Of a stretch of 64,000 nucleotides of DNA, positions 17,888 to 25,911 are shown piece after piece. Position numbers and translations under genes: made by a program. Within the stretch, counting starts at the first letter, position 1. Every line of letters starts with the position of its first letter. The stretch spans positions 1 to 64,000 of the forward strand of contig JAICTZ010000041.1 of the NCBI GenBank assembly GCA_025936115.1, written 5' to 3'. A model generated the notes under the pieces. That model made no database searches and was not told the origin of the DNA. It saw only the letters and a program-made list of their open reading frames with translations. The stretch comes from Polyangiaceae bacterium. Its GTDB lineage: Bacteria; Myxococcota_A; Polyangia; Polyangiales; Polyangiaceae.

Positions 17888-19645
17888 ACCGACGCTCTCG
17901 TGCGCATCGGTCGCGCCCGCAGGCTCGTCGACCCGCGGCCCCGCAATCGGAATCGACACGACGAAGGTGGTGCCGACGCCGAGCTCGGTCTCGAAGTGGA
18001 CGGTGCCGCCGTGATGGTTCACGACGAACGTGTGAACGAGCGCGAGGCCCTGTCCCGTCCCCTTGCCGACGTCCTTGGTCGTGAAGAACGGCTCGAAAAT
18101 GCGGGAGCGGACGTGCTCGGGAATGCCGGTGCCCGTATCGCTGACGCGAAGCTCGGCGCGCTCGCCCACGCGCTCTGCCTCGACGGTGATCTGGCCTTTT
18201 TCGCCGCTGTTGCCCACGCGGTCGGTGATGGCGTGGGCCGCGTTGACGAGCAGGTTCAAGAGCACCTGGCTGAGCTCGCCGCCGGCGCAGCGTACGGGCG
18301 GCAGCTCGGGATCGACGGCGACTTTGACGCTCGCGACGTACTTCCATTCGTTGGTCGCGACCGCGACCGTGCTCTCGATCAGCCCGCCGAGATCGACGTC
18401 GCCGAGCTCGCGTTGGCCGGGGTGCGCGAAGGTCTTGAGCGCCCGCACGATGGTCGTGACGCGTCCCATGCCCTCGAGCGAGCGTTCGATGGCGCGCGGG
18501 AGCTCGGCCGTGACGTAGTCCATGTCGAGATTGGACTCCACGTCGGCCAGCGCGGCGCGGATTCCCGGATCGAGACGCTCCGCCGCCGCCTCGATCGCGG
18601 CCTTGAGCTTCTGGTTGTAGCTCAAGAGGTCCTCGATGGCCGTGCGCGCGAAGTGCAGGTTGTCGCCGATGTATTGCATCGGTGTGTTGATCTCGTGGGC
18701 GACGCCCGCGGCGAGCTGCCCAATGGCGCCGAGCTTCTCGGATTGCAGGAGGCGATCGGCGAGCGCGTGCCGTTCCGTCACGTCCCGCACGATGCAGACC
18801 CACTCGTCGTTGCCGGAAGCGACGACGCGCACCTCGTGGTGTAGCGCGAGCGCGGGCCCGTTCGGCGTGACGAGCTCGAGCCCCTGCGAAAGCGGAACGT
18901 TGCCCGTGTTGCGGGCAAAGGCGGAACGGAGCCGCGCGACGATCGCCGTAGGCAAGCAGTGCGTGAGTTCGCGTCCCTCGGCCAGCTTTCTGAACGGCGA
19001 ATCAGGATGGTCGTTGCCTGGCTTGTGGTCGACGATGCGGCCGCCCGCGACGCGAAATACGGTGTCCGGCAGCGCGGCGGCGAGCGCGACGTGCCGTGCC
19101 TCGAGCGCGATCCTGTCGCTGATGTCGGAGAAGATGATGACCATGCGCACCGGCTGCCCGCGGCCGTCGCGCTGGGCGGCTCCGCGTAGCAAAATGGTGC
19201 GGTATCCACCGCAGCGATGCCGCATGCGGACGGTCGTGACCAGCGGCCAGTCCTCCACCAAATGGTCGGCGATCAGCCGCCGGGTCGCCTCGGCTTCGTC
19301 GGGGTGTACGAGCTCGCGCCAGTCGATGGGACTTTCGAGCGAGCAGTCGTCGAAGCCGAAAAGGTGGGCCCAGCGCGGGTTATACGATTCCTGGTTCTGG
19401 ATCAGATCCCAATCGACGATGCCGTCTTGGGTCGCACGTAGCAAAAGCTCGAGCAGGGCGCCACGTTCGTTAGGACGTTTCGGGTCTGCCGCACGGCTCG
19501 TCGGCCGCGGCGTCGGCCACTCTGGTGCGAGGCTGTCTGCCCGCAGCTCGCCGCCGCCGCAGGCGTGAATCCCGAGCGCGCCCGGCGTCCCCAGGTCGAC
19601 GGGGCCCGGCACGCTCGCCCGATCGCTTGCGGCTCGTTCGCCCAT
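17876..19645 (-). CDS. PAS-containing sensor histidine kinase
   Basis: 589 residues from the ATG at 19645; an in-frame TTG at 19726 would add 27 residues. A PAS with PAC lies at ~70-195 (DGIVDWDLIQNQESYNPRW). A second, divergent PAS follows (LPDTVFRVAGGRIVDHKPG) and ends in CIVRDVTERHALADRLLQS. HisKA is LAAGVAHEINTPMQYIGDN. HATPase has LLNLLVNAAHAI, SDTGTGIP and GTGQGLALVHTFVVNHHGG. The GQLAAGVAHEINTP class often acts as an orthodox kinase, but no receiver is attached, so the partner may be one of the receivers in the two convergent kinases. The stop overlaps the stop of the REC-kinase gene tail to tail. Confidence 0.9.
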   Translation of the reverse strand: MGERAASDRASVPGPVDLGTPGALGIHACGGGELRADSLAPEWPTPRPTSRAADPKRPNERGALLELLLRATQDGIVDWDLIQNQESYNPRWAHLFGFDDCSLESPIDWRELVHPDEAEATRRLIADHLVEDWPLVTTVRMRHRCGGYRTILLRGAAQRDGRGQPVRMVIIFSDISDRIALEARHVALAAALPDTVFRVAGGRIVDHKPGNDHPDSPFRKLAEGRELTHCLPTAIVARLRSAFARNTGNVPLSQGLELVTPNGPALALHHEVRVVASGNDEWVCIVRDVTERHALADRLLQSEKLGAIGQLAAGVAHEINTPMQYIGDNLHFARTAIEDLLSYNQKLKAAIEAAAERLDPGIRAALADVESNLDMDYVTAELPRAIERSLEGMGRVTTIVRALKTFAHPGQRELGDVDLGGLIESTVAVATNEWKYVASVKVAVDPELPPVRCAGGELSQVLLNLLVNAAHAITDRVGNSGEKGQITVEAERVGERAELRVSDTGTGIPEHVRSRIFEPFFTTKDVGKGTGQGLALVHTFVVNHHGGTVHFETELGVGTTFVVSIPIAGPRVDEPAGATDAHESVGSDA

Positions 19646-19959
19646 ACGCGAATGAACGGCACTTTCGACACGAAGGTTAACGTGGAAATCAATGCGGAAA
19701 TGGCCGGCGCCCAGCCGTGGACGCAATTTCCCTACATATCCCCGAAATGTCCCCGAATAGGCCTCCGGACAGCGCCCGAACGTGGCCCCGAAAGATGCCC
19801 CGAAAGCGCGCGATCCTTAGTCCGGCGCCCGGCGGCACAAGTGGGCAAAGACAACCCCTTTGCGTTTTTGCTATGGTCCCGCGCCCGATAAAGGGTAATG
19901 AGCACCAGTTACGGGGATAACCCTGCATCAGATCGTCATAGTGAGACTAAGGAGAAAGA
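19646..19959. other. 314-bp divergent intergenic region
   Basis: This region separates the PAS kinase (minus) from the winged-helix-like gene (plus). It holds four CCCCGAA elements (annotated separately) and a promoter-like AAGACA-18 bp-TATGGT (about 19844-19873) in a locally AT-rich patch ending ~85 bp before the start at 19960. I saw no convincing gene. Confidence 0.5.
19740..19804. promoter_or_regulatory. Four CCCCGAA direct repeats in two phased pairs
   Basis: Exact CCCCGAA copies start at 19740, 19751, 19786 and 19798. Within each pair the spacing is 11 or 12 bp, close to one helical turn, and the pairs are ~46 bp apart. This looks like paired binding sites on one face of the DNA. The binding protein is unknown. 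Confidence 0.45.
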
Positions 19960-20358
19960 ATGCCTTCATCAGTCGAATCCGATATCCGTTCCCGCGTCGA
20001 AGCCTTCGTCGAAGAGATCACGACGATGATCCGTACTTCGGCTTTGGAGGTCGTCAGCGAGGCGCTCGGGGAAGGGGGGACTCGACCTGCCGCACGCGGC
20101 CGTGCGCGTGCCGTGGCGCCAGTGGTGAGCTCGGGCCGTCGCAGCAAGGGTGCCAAGCGCGATCCGCGCATGCTTCAGGCGCTCACCGACAAGCTCGGTG
20201 ACTACATCAAGAAGAATCCCGGCCTGCGCATCGAGCAGATCGGCAAGGCCCTCGGCACGCCCACCAAGGATCTCGCCCTGCCCGTGAAGAAGCTCATCGC
20301 CGGCAAGAAGATCGCGACCAAGGGACAGAAGCGAGCGACGACGTACTTCGCAAAGTGA
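19960..20358 (+). CDS. Small winged-helix-like DNA-binding protein
   Basis: 132 residues with a strong AAGGAGA ribosome-binding site before the ATG. The N-terminal ~40 residues are helical (VEAFVEEITTMIRTSALEVV). A basic Arg/Ala linker follows, then a C-terminal domain (~70-132) resembling a small winged helix: LGDYIKKNPGLRIEQIGKAL, PTKDLALPVKKLIAGKKI and TKGQKRATTYFA, with the 'KGQKRATTYF' wing typical of Lys/Arg-rich regulators in myxobacteria. Probably nucleoid-associated or regulatory. Tandem hairpins follow the stop. Confidence 0.8.
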   Translation: MPSSVESDIRSRVEAFVEEITTMIRTSALEVVSEALGEGGTRPAARGRARAVAPVVSSGRRSKGAKRDPRMLQALTDKLGDYIKKNPGLRIEQIGKALGTPTKDLALPVKKLIAGKKIATKGQKRATTYFAK

Positions 20359-20359
20359 A

Positions 20360-20396
20360 GCGGACGGCGTCCGCGGCGCGGCAAACATCGCCGCGC
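20360..20396. terminator. Tandem hairpins after the winged-helix-like gene
   Basis: The first hairpin is GCGGAC/GTCCGC with a 3-nt loop (20360-20374). The second is GCGCGGC/GCCGCGC with loop AAACATC (20376-20396). Both are perfect. They start two bases after the stop codon and face the convergent DUF4112 gene. There is no T run. Confidence 0.6.
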
Positions 20397-20441
20397 GCGG
20401 GCGTGAGGGGGGCCGCACGTTTCGTCGCCCGTGCCGGAGCG

Positions 20442-20957
20442 TCAGCTCGTGAAGACGAGCTTCGCGAGCAGCGCGACGAGTAGTATCGGGACGAGCACGA
20501 GACTCACGCCGAGCGCGATCGCGACGCCTACGACCAGGTAATCGGTCCAGCGTGGCGTGCGCGGTAGCCCGGCGTGCCGCTCGAGCAGAGCCAGATTCAT
20601 CTGGTTCGAACGAAAGGTCGCGTCGAAGACGTCGCCGAGCAGGGGGATCGCGCCGATGAACGAATCGAGCGCGATGTTCACGAGCATGCGCAGCACCACC
20701 ACGGCTGGAACGCCCCGCCGCGTCGCCAGCGCGATGATCAGGAAGGACGGTACGGCGCCGAGCACGTCGCCCGCCCCTGGCAGGAGCAGACCGAGAATGG
20801 GATCGAGGCCGACGCGGATCTCGGTTCCCGGGATCCGAAACGCGCCGTCCATCAAGAGCACGAGCTGTCGCACCCACGCGGGAATGCCCGCGTTCGCGGC
20901 CGGCGGCGCTGGTACTCGCCAGCCGGACCACGACGGTGAATCAGCACGCGACCTCAT
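20442..20957 (-). CDS. DUF4112 membrane protein
   Basis: 171 residues from the ATG at 20957, preceded by GAAGGGAG. The DUF4112 core is clear: IPGTEIRVGLDPILGLLLPGAGD, VVVLRMLVNIALDSFIGAIPLLGDVFD and NQMNLALLERH. About three membrane segments, the last one C-terminal (VAIALGVSLVLVPILLVALL). The family has no assigned function. Confidence 0.85.
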   Translation of the reverse strand: MRSRADSPSWSGWRVPAPPAANAGIPAWVRQLVLLMDGAFRIPGTEIRVGLDPILGLLLPGAGDVLGAVPSFLIIALATRRGVPAVVVLRMLVNIALDSFIGAIPLLGDVFDATFRSNQMNLALLERHAGLPRTPRWTDYLVVGVAIALGVSLVLVPILLVALLAKLVFTS

Positions 20958-21093
20958 GCTCCCTTCAAGGCTGCCACCCCGAGTGCGTGTTCGCCAAACC
21001 GCCGCCGCAAACGTCAGAAATTCTGGCACGAATTCGCGGAGGGAGGCGGTATGCTGCGACTGAGCCCGCATTCGGGCCGAGCAGAGGATGAGC

Positions 21094-21411
21094 ATGGCGA
21101 CTAAAGCGGAAAGATATCGAGCGGAAGCCCAGGTCGAGAATTCGTCTCGCAAACCGAAGACGCGACCGGTGAAGACTCGCTCGAAAACTCCCGACAAGCC
21201 GCACAACCTGAGCGCGCGCGCGGGCCGCAAGGCGGCCGTTTCTTACGAGCCTTCGAACGGCCGTCCCTCGCGCAAATCCACGCGCGGCAGTGCCCATCAT
21301 CTGCGTGCAGCGAGCCCCCTCGAACGCCGGGCCCAGGCCAAACAAGCGGCCCCTGAAACCCGGGCCCGAACCTCCCGCGCGAAGAGCGTGAAGATCCGCG
21401 GCAAGGGTTGA
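21094..21411 (+). CDS. Small, very basic protein of unknown function
   Basis: 105 residues. The ATG at 21094 is preferred over the ATG at 21088 because GAGG lies 6 nt before it. About a third of the residues are Lys/Arg, spread through MATKAERYRAEAQ, HNLSARAGRKAAVSYE and RPSRKSTRGSAHH. I believe similar proteins occur in other myxobacteria, from memory only. Nucleic-acid or ribosome binding is a guess from charge. Confidence 0.7.
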   Translation: MATKAERYRAEAQVENSSRKPKTRPVKTRSKTPDKPHNLSARAGRKAAVSYEPSNGRPSRKSTRGSAHHLRAASPLERRAQAKQAAPETRARTSRAKSVKIRGKG

Positions 21412-21443
21412 CCGCTTCGGGAACGCGAGCGTCTCGCCTGCGA

Positions 21444-21788
21444 TCAGGCGAGACGGCGCGATAGCTCGGGGCGTCCGGACCGGAGCCAGAAAAGGACGCC
21501 ACGGGCGACCTGCCACCTGGCGAAGACGGAGTGGGCCCACTCCGAGGGGTGAGCGCGTTTGGCCGGCGGGCGCCAATCCAGCCGCGACGAACGCAACGCC
21601 TGCCGGGCGATCGCGCTCAGTATCGCTGCGTCGATACGGCATTCGAGCAGCGAGAGGGCAGGGGAAAACGCGAAGCTACCGACGAAGCCGTCGTCCGAGA
21701 GGCGAAAGACTTGGTGCGCGGCGCCCGCGCGTACGATGCGGTACGTCGTGCCGGAAACCTGAACCATGCCCTTGCTCGTGGTGGACAT
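21444..21788 (-). CDS. Hypothetical protein, 114 residues
   Basis: AGGAG six bases before the ATG supports the start. The N-terminal half looks like a small beta domain (MVQVSGTTYRIVRAG, HQVFRLSDDGFVGSF). The C-terminal half is basic and helical. I recognise no family. It is convergent with the basic-protein gene, 32 bp away. Confidence 0.6.
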   Translation of the reverse strand: MSTTSKGMVQVSGTTYRIVRAGAAHQVFRLSDDGFVGSFAFSPALSLLECRIDAAILSAIARQALRSSRLDWRPPAKRAHPSEWAHSVFARWQVARGVLFWLRSGRPELSRRLA

Positions 21789-22013
21789 AAGTCACTCCTG
21801 TGCGCGCCATCGAACGCAAATCCACCGTTCCAACCGCCGCCTCCCGATCGGCTGGTGGGTGTTCTGCTCGACTAAAGCTTGCACGATAGCTAGCGCTTCG
21901 ATGCGTCTCTCGCCAGTGGTATTCATTCGAGCACTCGCGCCCCCGGCTTTTGGTTGGATGGCCGGTTTCGCCCGGCGCTGGACCGCGGTTAGCTCCGCCG
22001 GCATGCTTCCGGC

Positions 22014-22901
22014 GTGAAAGTACTGGTCGCCGTCGATTTCGGGGATTCTTCGCTCGAGGCCCTTCGGCAAGGGCGCGCGCTCGCTCACGCGCTCGGCGCG
22101 GAGCTTGCGACGTGCCACGTGTTGCCTGGCGGGAGCGAGCTGTCCGGACTGTTCCCGGAGCAGAGCCTCGGTCTCTCGAAAGAGCTCAGCGAGGACGAGG
22201 AAGCCGCGCGCCGGGCGCTCGCCGAGCACGCGCGCGCCCGGCTCGGGCTCGAGCTTAGTCATATTTTCATCGAGCGCGGCTCGACCTACGCCGAGATCGT
22301 ACGCCGCGCGGAGAGCTGGGGCGCGGACTACATCGCCATCGGTAGCCACGGGCGGACCGGTCTCTCGCGCGTCGTCCTCGGCAGCGTGGCCGAGCGCGTG
22401 GTCAACCACGCCCATTGCTCCGTGCTCGTCGCGCGGGCCGTGCGCAAGCCCGGCGTCGTGCTCGTGGCGACGGACTTGTCCGACGCGTCGCTCCCCGCGC
22501 TCGTCGAAGGGGCGGCTGCGGCGAAGCGCAGCGGCGCGCGCCTCGTCGTCGCGTCGGCCATCGAATGGAACAACTCGTACGGCGCGTCGGCGAGCGCGCT
22601 CATCGGAGCGGCCCCAGCGCTTCCCCCGCCCGAAGTGCAGGCGGAGGTGCGCGACGCCCTGCGCACGACGCTCGAGCAAGCGCTCGTGCGCGTGGGGGCG
22701 CAGGGTGCGGTGCAGGTGCTCGAGGGCTCGGCCGCGTCCGAAATCGTGCGCGCGGCCGAGGAGCTGGAAGCGGAGCTCGTCGTCGTCGGCGCGCGCGGAC
22801 GCACCGGACTCTTGCGGCTCGCCCTAGGTAGCGTCGCCGAACGCGTCGTACGGAGCGCGACCTCGTCGGTGCTCACCGTGCGCCATCGCGCGAGCGCCTG
22901 A
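22014..22901 (+). CDS. Tandem universal stress protein (two Usp domains)
   Basis: 295 residues holding two Usp domains, ~1-142 and ~145-293. Each ends in the ATP-binding G-2x-G-9x-G(S/T) motif: GSHGRTGLSRVVLGSVAERVV in the first and GARGRTGLLRLALGSVAERVV in the second, so both halves look able to bind nucleotide. The GTG start has only a weak ribosome-binding site. Tandem Usps act in starvation, oxidative or respiratory stress. It stands as a single gene. Confidence 0.92.
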   Translation: MKVLVAVDFGDSSLEALRQGRALAHALGAELATCHVLPGGSELSGLFPEQSLGLSKELSEDEEAARRALAEHARARLGLELSHIFIERGSTYAEIVRRAESWGADYIAIGSHGRTGLSRVVLGSVAERVVNHAHCSVLVARAVRKPGVVLVATDLSDASLPALVEGAAAAKRSGARLVVASAIEWNNSYGASASALIGAAPALPPPEVQAEVRDALRTTLEQALVRVGAQGAVQVLEGSAASEIVRAAEELEAELVVVGARGRTGLLRLALGSVAERVVRSATSSVLTVRHRASA

Positions 22902-22918
22902 ACGGAGCCCCTCGCGGC

Positions 22919-24115
22919 TCAGATCAGCGTCACGCCGAGCGTTGCGAGGCACGCGTCGAGCTCGTCGCCCGTTGCCGGTAGGGCGGCGAGCAGGTTCTGC
23001 AAATGCTGCTTCGCCCACGAAGGCGTCGCGGGGCTGAGGCTCGGCTGGCCACCGAAGCAGAGGAGCTTTCGCCACTCGCGCTCGCGCTGCACGTCGTACC
23101 CCGTGCTCAAGCGCTGGCGATCGCCGGTCGCGATCGCCTCGGCGATACCATCGGCGAGCTCCCGCGCCTCGCGCAGTCCGACGTTGAGGCTCTGCGCGCC
23201 GAGCGGGGACGTCGTGTGCGCGGCGTCGCCTGCCAGCCACGCGCGACCCTGCCCGAAGCGCTCGACGAGCGCGCGCTCGAACGTGTGCACGCCCGACCAC
23301 TCGACGCTCTCGTGTCCCGCGGCGTGCCATGGCATGCGAGCAAGGCGGAGCTCGCGCAGCTTCTGGGCATCGAGCGGCTTGCTCGGCGCCGCGTCGAGCT
23401 CGAAGGTGTAACGAGTGATGCCGCCGTGGAGCGGGTACATGGCGTTCGTCTCGGGCCCCACGACGAGCTCGAGGCTCTGGCCTGCCGGCGGTTCGTGCGG
23501 CGCGTCGAAGAAGCCGTAAATTTGCGGCGGCGCGGCTTCGCACAGGCCGATGCCGAGCCCTTTGCGGACGGCCGAGGCACGGCCGTCCGTGCCGATCACG
23601 TAGTCGGCCTGAAGCGAGAGCGCCTCGGCGTCGCGCCATTCGAAACGTCCCTGGCTCGAGAGCGGCGCCGACACCGGTTCGCGGCGCGTCACTTCGGCGT
23701 ATACGGCCGAGTCGTCCTGCCGAAGCGTCGTCAAGCGATGCAGGTACTCGACGTAAACGCCCTCCTTCTGCAGCGCGAGCTCGAGCGCGTTCCTGAGCAC
23801 GTTCTGCGGCAACGTGAGTCCTCCGTCGGCGAGCTCGCCGAACGTCGGCACGTCCAAAATCGCGCGGCGCTCGCCCCCCGCGAAGACCACGATGCGCTTG
23901 AACGCCTGTCCCTGCCACACGAACGGCTCGAACAAACCGAGGTCGCCCAGCATCGCCAGCGTACGCGCATGCAGCACGACGGCGAAGCTCCTCGCGGTGT
24001 CGTGCTCGTTCTGATCGACGATGGTGACGTCGAGCCCGCGCTGCCTCAGCCGTAGCGCCGCCAGGAGCCCCACGGGTCCCGCGCCGACGACGAGGACTTG
24101 CGTCTTACGTTCCAT
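22919..24115 (-). CDS. FAD-dependent aromatic-type monooxygenase
   Basis: 398 residues with AGGAGG before the ATG. An N-terminal FAD Rossmann motif (VLVVGAGPVGLLAALRLRQRG), a central IGTDGRASAVRK (the DG fingerprint) and GRAWLAGDAAHTTSPLGAQSLN (the GD motif) place it among class A flavin monooxygenases that use NAD(P)H (phenol/salicylate hydroxylase-like, also seen in polyketide tailoring). The substrate is unknown; no aromatic pathway genes are adjacent. Confidence 0.9.
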   Translation of the reverse strand: MERKTQVLVVGAGPVGLLAALRLRQRGLDVTIVDQNEHDTARSFAVVLHARTLAMLGDLGLFEPFVWQGQAFKRIVVFAGGERRAILDVPTFGELADGGLTLPQNVLRNALELALQKEGVYVEYLHRLTTLRQDDSAVYAEVTRREPVSAPLSSQGRFEWRDAEALSLQADYVIGTDGRASAVRKGLGIGLCEAAPPQIYGFFDAPHEPPAGQSLELVVGPETNAMYPLHGGITRYTFELDAAPSKPLDAQKLRELRLARMPWHAAGHESVEWSGVHTFERALVERFGQGRAWLAGDAAHTTSPLGAQSLNVGLREARELADGIAEAIATGDRQRLSTGYDVQREREWRKLLCFGGQPSLSPATPSWAKQHLQNLLAALPATGDELDACLATLGVTLI

Positions 24116-24360
24116 GGTCTACCTCCTGGCATCGCCCGGAGACGGCGGGTCTCGACTGGGGTGCCCACTCCAAAGCGTACGATCACGCCGCCGCCCGGTC
24201 AGCCTGCGCAACGCCGAAATCGACGCACGCTGCGAGCTCTCGCTGGCGGGCAAATCTTCCACACCGGGAATGAAGCATCACACGTGCCAAGGCGCGCGCG
24301 CACCTTCCGCGCCCGTCCACCGCGCTCACGCAGCCTTTGCGCGAGCGCGGCGCGCGGCAT

Positions 24361-24690
24361 TCAGTCTCCGCGCTGGACCTGCACGTACTCTTGCAGGCGG
24401 CGGCACGCATGGTCGACGGCTTGATCGATCGCGGCGTAGGCGTCGTGATTGTTGTGATCGTCGTCACGCGTGCGATTGGCCACGATTTCCCCGCCTGGAA
24501 CCACCACATCGATGGAGACGCGAATCGGTCGGCCCGTGTGATGATGCCGGTGCGGCATCTCGATCACCACGTGGCAGCCGGTGATGCGCTTCGAGAAGCG
24601 CTCGAGCTTCGTCGCGCGCTTGCGGACGTAAGCCTCGAGTGCCTCGGAGTGCTCCATGTCACGGAACGTGATGCTGAGAGGGAGGTCCAT
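24361..24690 (-). CDS. hpf: Ribosome hibernation promoting factor (short HPF/RaiA type)
   Basis: 109 residues from the ATG at 24690. LPLSITFRDMEHSEALEAYVRKRATKLERF, IEMPHRHHHTGRPIRVSIDVVVPG and DAYAAIDQAVDHACRRLQEY follow the beta-alpha-beta-beta-beta-alpha pattern of HPF. It binds the 30S decoding region and holds ribosomes idle in stationary phase or stress. It lacks the C-terminal dimerisation domain of long HPF. The ~240 bp downstream (24116-24360) holds no gene I can support. Confidence 0.88.
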   Translation of the reverse strand: MDLPLSITFRDMEHSEALEAYVRKRATKLERFSKRITGCHVVIEMPHRHHHTGRPIRVSIDVVVPGGEIVANRTRDDDHNNHDAYAAIDQAVDHACRRLQEYVQVQRGD

Positions 24691-24761
24691 GTTTGCCAAA
24701 TAAGCATCTAACGTGCCGGCTTGTGGCGCAAAGTCGCGGTCCTGGATCTTTTTTGGTGAGT

Positions 24762-25802
24762 CTAGGTGCGCCGCAGTGGCGAAGCCGCCCCGGCAAGCCC
24801 AACGGCCAGCAGGGCGAGCCCGAGATAAATCATGGCGTTCGACCCACCCAAGCGGCCCGCGAGCCGCGTCACGAGCACCGCCCCGAGCGCGCTCGCCGAG
24901 AAGATCAGGAGCCAGCCGACGGACACCACCCGTCCAAGCAGGGCATCCGGCGTGAGCGTCTGCCGTAACGAAGTCACGGCGACGGCCCGGAAGGTGAGCC
25001 CGCCCGACCATAACATGCCGCCGACGACCGCGAACTCCACGGTGCGTCCGACGCCACCGAGCAACATGCCCAAGTCGATGACGGCGGCGCCCACGCCGAC
25101 ACTGCCGAGCAGCGCGACGCTGGTTTGAAAGAGCGTGAGCGCTCGTAGCGTCCGCTGGCGCACGAGAAAGGCAAAGCCGCTCGAGAGCTCGCGCAACGGA
25201 CTCTGCTTCACTTCCGCGGCGCGATCGGCGCGATCACGTCGAAACTGCACGAAAGCGAGCGTCGCTCCCGACACCCCGAACGACAGCGCGTCGACGCCGA
25301 GGGCCCAAGCGCTACCGAAGCACGCGCACACCGCGCCCGCGAGCGCCGAACCGACGACGTACGTCAGGGCTTGCGTCGCCTGCAGCCGCCCGTTCGCGGC
25401 CGCGACGTCGGCGGGCTCGACCAGGTTCGCGACCGCCGCGAGGTATGCGACCATGAAGAGATTGCTCGCGGCCGACGTGAGCAGTGCGACCACGTAGATC
25501 GCGCCGAGCGAGAGCGTGCCGAGCGCGGCGAGCAGTGGCAAGCTGGCGTAGAGCGCGAGCCGCGCGAGATCACAGCCGATCATCAGGTGCCGGCGATGCA
25601 CGCGATCCACGATGACGCCTGAGCACGTCGCCGCGAGGAGTTGCCCGACGCCCGCCACGGCAGTCACGGTCCCCATCCCCGCGACCGAGCGCGTCGTGTC
25701 GAACACGAGCAGAGGCATGGCGACGAAGCCAAACGCGTCACCGAGGTTCGATGCCGTCTGTCCGAACCAGAAGCGCCGGAACGAGGGACTCAGCCGACCC
25801 AC
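24762..25802 (-). CDS. MFS transporter (drug/siderophore-export type), shortened
   Basis: About 346 residues from the GTG at 25802; a TTG at 25892 would add 30 residues that do not look like a typical N-terminus. It starts FRRFWFGQTASNLGDAFGFVAMPLLVF, the usual opening of DHA3-like exporters, and has VDRVHRRHLMIGCDLARLALY (the MFS loop 2-3 motif). The C-terminal half passes from AVIDLGMLLGGVGRTVEF directly to LRQTLTPDALLGRVVSVGWLL. Normal relatives carry about 50-70 more residues there (two or more helices). It may be a natural short form or a decaying gene. It is divergent from the DAC-like gene. Confidence 0.75.
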   Translation of the reverse strand: MGRLSPSFRRFWFGQTASNLGDAFGFVAMPLLVFDTTRSVAGMGTVTAVAGVGQLLAATCSGVIVDRVHRRHLMIGCDLARLALYASLPLLAALGTLSLGAIYVVALLTSAASNLFMVAYLAAVANLVEPADVAAANGRLQATQALTYVVGSALAGAVCACFGSAWALGVDALSFGVSGATLAFVQFRRDRADRAAEVKQSPLRELSSGFAFLVRQRTLRALTLFQTSVALLGSVGVGAAVIDLGMLLGGVGRTVEFAVVGGMLWSGGLTFRAVAVTSLRQTLTPDALLGRVVSVGWLLIFSASALGAVLVTRLAGRLGGSNAMIYLGLALLAVGLAGAASPLRRT

Positions 25803-25911
25803 GGCGCGGATAAAACCACAGGCGTTCGGCCTCCTGGTGGCCGTGACGTTTTGTCCCGAAATGGCAGGCTCGCGGCGGCCGACTTTTTGCAACGCTGAGC
25901 CGCATCGTCAC

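Noticed and set aside
21024..21040. TGGCACG followed by AATTCGC, resembling a sigma-54 promoter
   Set aside because: The second element is one base out of register and reads CGC rather than TTGC, so the -24/-12 spacing fails.
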